From Intoshia linei (taxonomy: Eukaryota > Orthonectida > Rhopaluridae), in contig LWCA01000041.1 of assembly GCA_001642005.1 (NCBI GenBank), positions 1 to 64,000 on the forward strand: a stretch of 64,000 nt of DNA. Direction: 5' to 3'. The position numbers and the translations under genes were made by a program. The notes below the pieces were generated by a model. The model saw nothing but the letters and a program-made list of their open reading frames with translations, searched no databases and was not told the DNA's origin. Positions 61,927-64,000 of the stretch are shown here, piece by piece; within the stretch, counting starts at the first letter, position 1; every line of letters begins with the position of its first letter.

Positions 61927-62599
61927 TTTCAGTAAAATGTTATTGCTGTTCACAAGTCAAAATAAACAATAAACTGTTTGTGTAATTTACAAATTCATTT
62001 TGCGGCATAATTTACTTGCAATTAACGTTGTCCTATTATAAATAGATAGATAAACTAGTGCTGTACTTACTATTATCAATTGACGGAAATTTAAATAATT
62101 TCACATTGTTCACAAGCTAGGATGTGGATGAGTTGTGAATGTATTGATTATAAGATTATTTCATTTATTCTAGCAATTTGCCGGTTTTTATAATGCGATA
62201 CGCTTCAGGAATTTTAAAATATGTATCAGTACAATTTATTACTTTAGTTCAATATCTATGAAATATTTAAATAATTCCTGTAGCGCAAAAATTTTCTTGA
62301 TTAATTCAAATTAAATAGTTGGAAATGTGAATTAATTGAATGCATTTATTTATAAATCGATTGTTGATTTATTGCGTTGGGTGACTCTCCTTTCATAGTT
62401 AATTTGAGAATGAATGTATGATTATTTTGCTTAGATATGTCAAATCGAATAGTTATATTTACTACCTTTCAATCTGTGTAACAAATAATTTGAATTATAA
62501 TTACAAAAACAGTACCGGAAATATATGTAAGACTGATTTTTATATTTCAAGTCTAGTCATCAAGAATTAAATAATAATGTATTTATTCAATTTTACAAA
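61927..62599. other. Intergenic gap upstream of the CCDC88 gene
   Basis: AT-rich, with no supported gene. It separates two genes on the minus strand and should hold the CCDC88 promoter. Confidence 0.5.
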
Positions 62600-63979
62600 T
62601 TAATTTACAAATATTTGAATTGTATTTCGCTTTATTGCCTCTGAATAAAATAAAAAATTCATAAAATCACAAATTTACCGTCCTCATTTATTAAATATTT
62701 TGATATAAATCCAAATTTAAATTTAACGGATGCGCTTGATAAGCTTGTAGATAACTAAATTTTATATAGATAGTATAATAAATAAAAATACCTTTCCAAG
62801 AAGTTGAGTCGATATTTCGCTTATAGCTTTTTGGTCTATGCATATACAAAATAGCCAAATATTCATTTGCTTTTCTTTTTCCAAAATCAAATATATTTCT
62901 TTTACACAATTTTGATGTTCAGTGAGATAAACAAATTTAACGGATGTTCCTCTATTAAAAGCCAATCTTTTAATAATTTTTTGACACATTTCATGCTTTG
63001 ATGCATCTAAAAACAATTACCAAATTGAAAACTGAAAAATTACCGGAATATATAATATAAGGGACTTTATAATTTTTGTCAATAAAATTTAATATCCACG
63101 CTCCCTCCGAATTTGTAATGTTAAATAATAACATTTTATTTTTATAATATTGACCAATATATTGCAAATACTAAATTTTTAATTTTTTAAAGGAAAATTC
63201 ATAAGTACCATTTCGCCATTTTTTAATATGCTTTTTAAATATATTAAACGACATACTAAACTGTTTATTTTGTCCGGTAAAACAAAAGATGTGATTGAAT
63301 TTAACTAAAAATAAATAAATGAGATACTTTTTAATTATACGTTAACTTGATGAATTTCCAGGTTACTATCCAAGAGATTAATAACATGTTCACAAGGTTT
63401 TATTCTAACTGTTTGATTAAATTCGTCATCAATAAGATACTTCCAGCATATCCAACAATTCTCTTTATTAGATTTTATTGTATCTGTTTTTGATTTTTTT
63501 TTAAAATCTCCTTGTTCACAATTCAAATTAAAAATATGTTCTTCTATAATTTTGGGGTTAATTTCGTGAGTAAAAGTAGACATTTCTATACAATAGTTGT
63601 AAATATATGGAGCAAATCTTCGATTTATATTTTCGTGTAAAATATACAATTGGTTTTGAGTCATTTTGGTTGATTGAATATAAAATGACTTACATTCGGA
63701 AATAACTACATCAAATTCATCTAAGAATGTATTGTAATTGAACATGAAATCATAATTTTTGCTTTTGAATACTAGTTGATAAATATACGATGCTGCTTTC
63801 ACAACACTTTTGTAATTAGACGTTGTCTCCTTAAGTTTTTTATTTTCCATCGATGTTAATACTTGTTTCATATTCAAAAGACGTACGTAATCTACAAAAT
63901 GTTGTGCTAATACATTGTTTTGTTTGCAGTCATTTATTAGATTTTCTGAGTGTTTAATGATGTTGTTTATTATTTCCTC
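62600..63979 (-). CDS. Divergent dynein-heavy-chain-like gene, partial
   Basis: Runs in from the right edge; the exon at 63979 follows a splice acceptor, so more lies beyond the window. Exons: 63979-63347, 63304-63209, about 63168-63048, then from DASKHEM (about 63005) to about 62792, with possible short 3' exons to a stop at 62600. The pattern fits dynein AAA5-AAA6: KSVVKAASYIYQLVFKSKNY then FNYNTFLDEF (human AYLPLAESASKMYFIISDLS then MYRFSLAAFL), and further on KVPYIIYSDASKHEMCQKII and VKEIYLILEKEKQMNIWLF (human EPILIIISPGADPSQELQEL and ECARNGDWLCLKN). The usual GQGQ is lost. A CWICWKY then PCEH patch looks RING-like but is probably chance. The call rests on pattern, not strong identity. 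Confidence 0.45.
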
Positions 63980-64000
63980 CTAAAACCATATTTTATATAT

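Noticed and set aside
63400-63480. RING finger (CWICWKY...PCEH) in the right-edge gene
   Set aside because: Only four candidate ligands and no second half; the surroundings follow dynein helices.
1-64000. CRISPR arrays, tRNA or rRNA genes
   Set aside because: No regularly spaced repeats, no cloverleaf-type TPsiC box and no rRNA-like conserved block seen on either strand.

Overview
This is a strongly AT-rich eukaryotic window, almost certainly from a small metazoan. The genes are animal-type (TRRAP, FANCI, a CCDC88/Daple-like protein, ninjurin, a CYP2-clan-like P450, PDXDC1). Most introns are tiny: many are 30-45 nt and one in ARMC8 is 23 nt, all GT-AG. Gene pairs are packed head-to-head and tail-to-tail. 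Larger introns and intergenic gaps hold decayed Tc1/mariner, hAT and small inverted-repeat elements. Micro-introns plus compact layout recall dicyemid or orthonectid parasites; that is an inference about the organism, not something the sequence proves.

Layout. 1-462: 3' end of a Tc1/mariner element. 549-3430: no gene seen, one small inverted-repeat element. 3438-9048 (-): ARMC8/GID5, with a hAT copy and a MITE-like element in its introns. 9180-12570 (+): sideroflexin, sharing a 131-bp start-to-start gap with ARMC8. 12592-16334 (-): FANCI, whose stop codon lies 21 bp from the sideroflexin stop. 16483-17288 (+): an unrecognised small spliced gene. 17769-29666 (-): TRRAP, carried almost wholly on one 11.5-kb exon. 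29752-33424 (+): PDXDC1, 85 bp from TRRAP head-to-head. 34591-37827 (+): a tandem set PPIH, RNF115/126-type E3, ATG101. 37861-39465 (-): an intron-free P450, 33 bp from the end of ATG101. 39794-48973 (+): NAA25, with a 4.7-kb intron full of transposon debris. 49309-50713 (-): a ninjurin with a very long insert. 50966-51542 (-): DUSP23. 51543-53633: transposon debris. 53634-56116 (+): YME1L. 56370-57009: a hAT remnant. 57348-61926 (-): a CCDC88/Daple-like protein. 62600-63979 (-): a divergent dynein-heavy-chain-like gene that runs off the right edge.

The genes are housekeeping and signalling functions with no shared pathway: chromatin (TRRAP), DNA crosslink repair (FANCI), protein turnover (ARMC8 in the CTLH E3 complex, RNF115/126, YME1L), N-terminal acetylation (NAA25), splicing (PPIH), autophagy initiation (ATG101), mitochondrial serine transport (sideroflexin) and trafficking/signalling (CCDC88, DUSP23, PDXDC1). 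The most unusual items are the ninjurin-like protein with about 250 residues between its two membrane segments, the FANCI that lacks a lysine at the expected ubiquitination position, and the contrast between micro-introns and the huge TRRAP exon. Exon boundaries below were read by eye from GT-AG signals, reading phase and remembered family sequences, so individual boundaries may be off.
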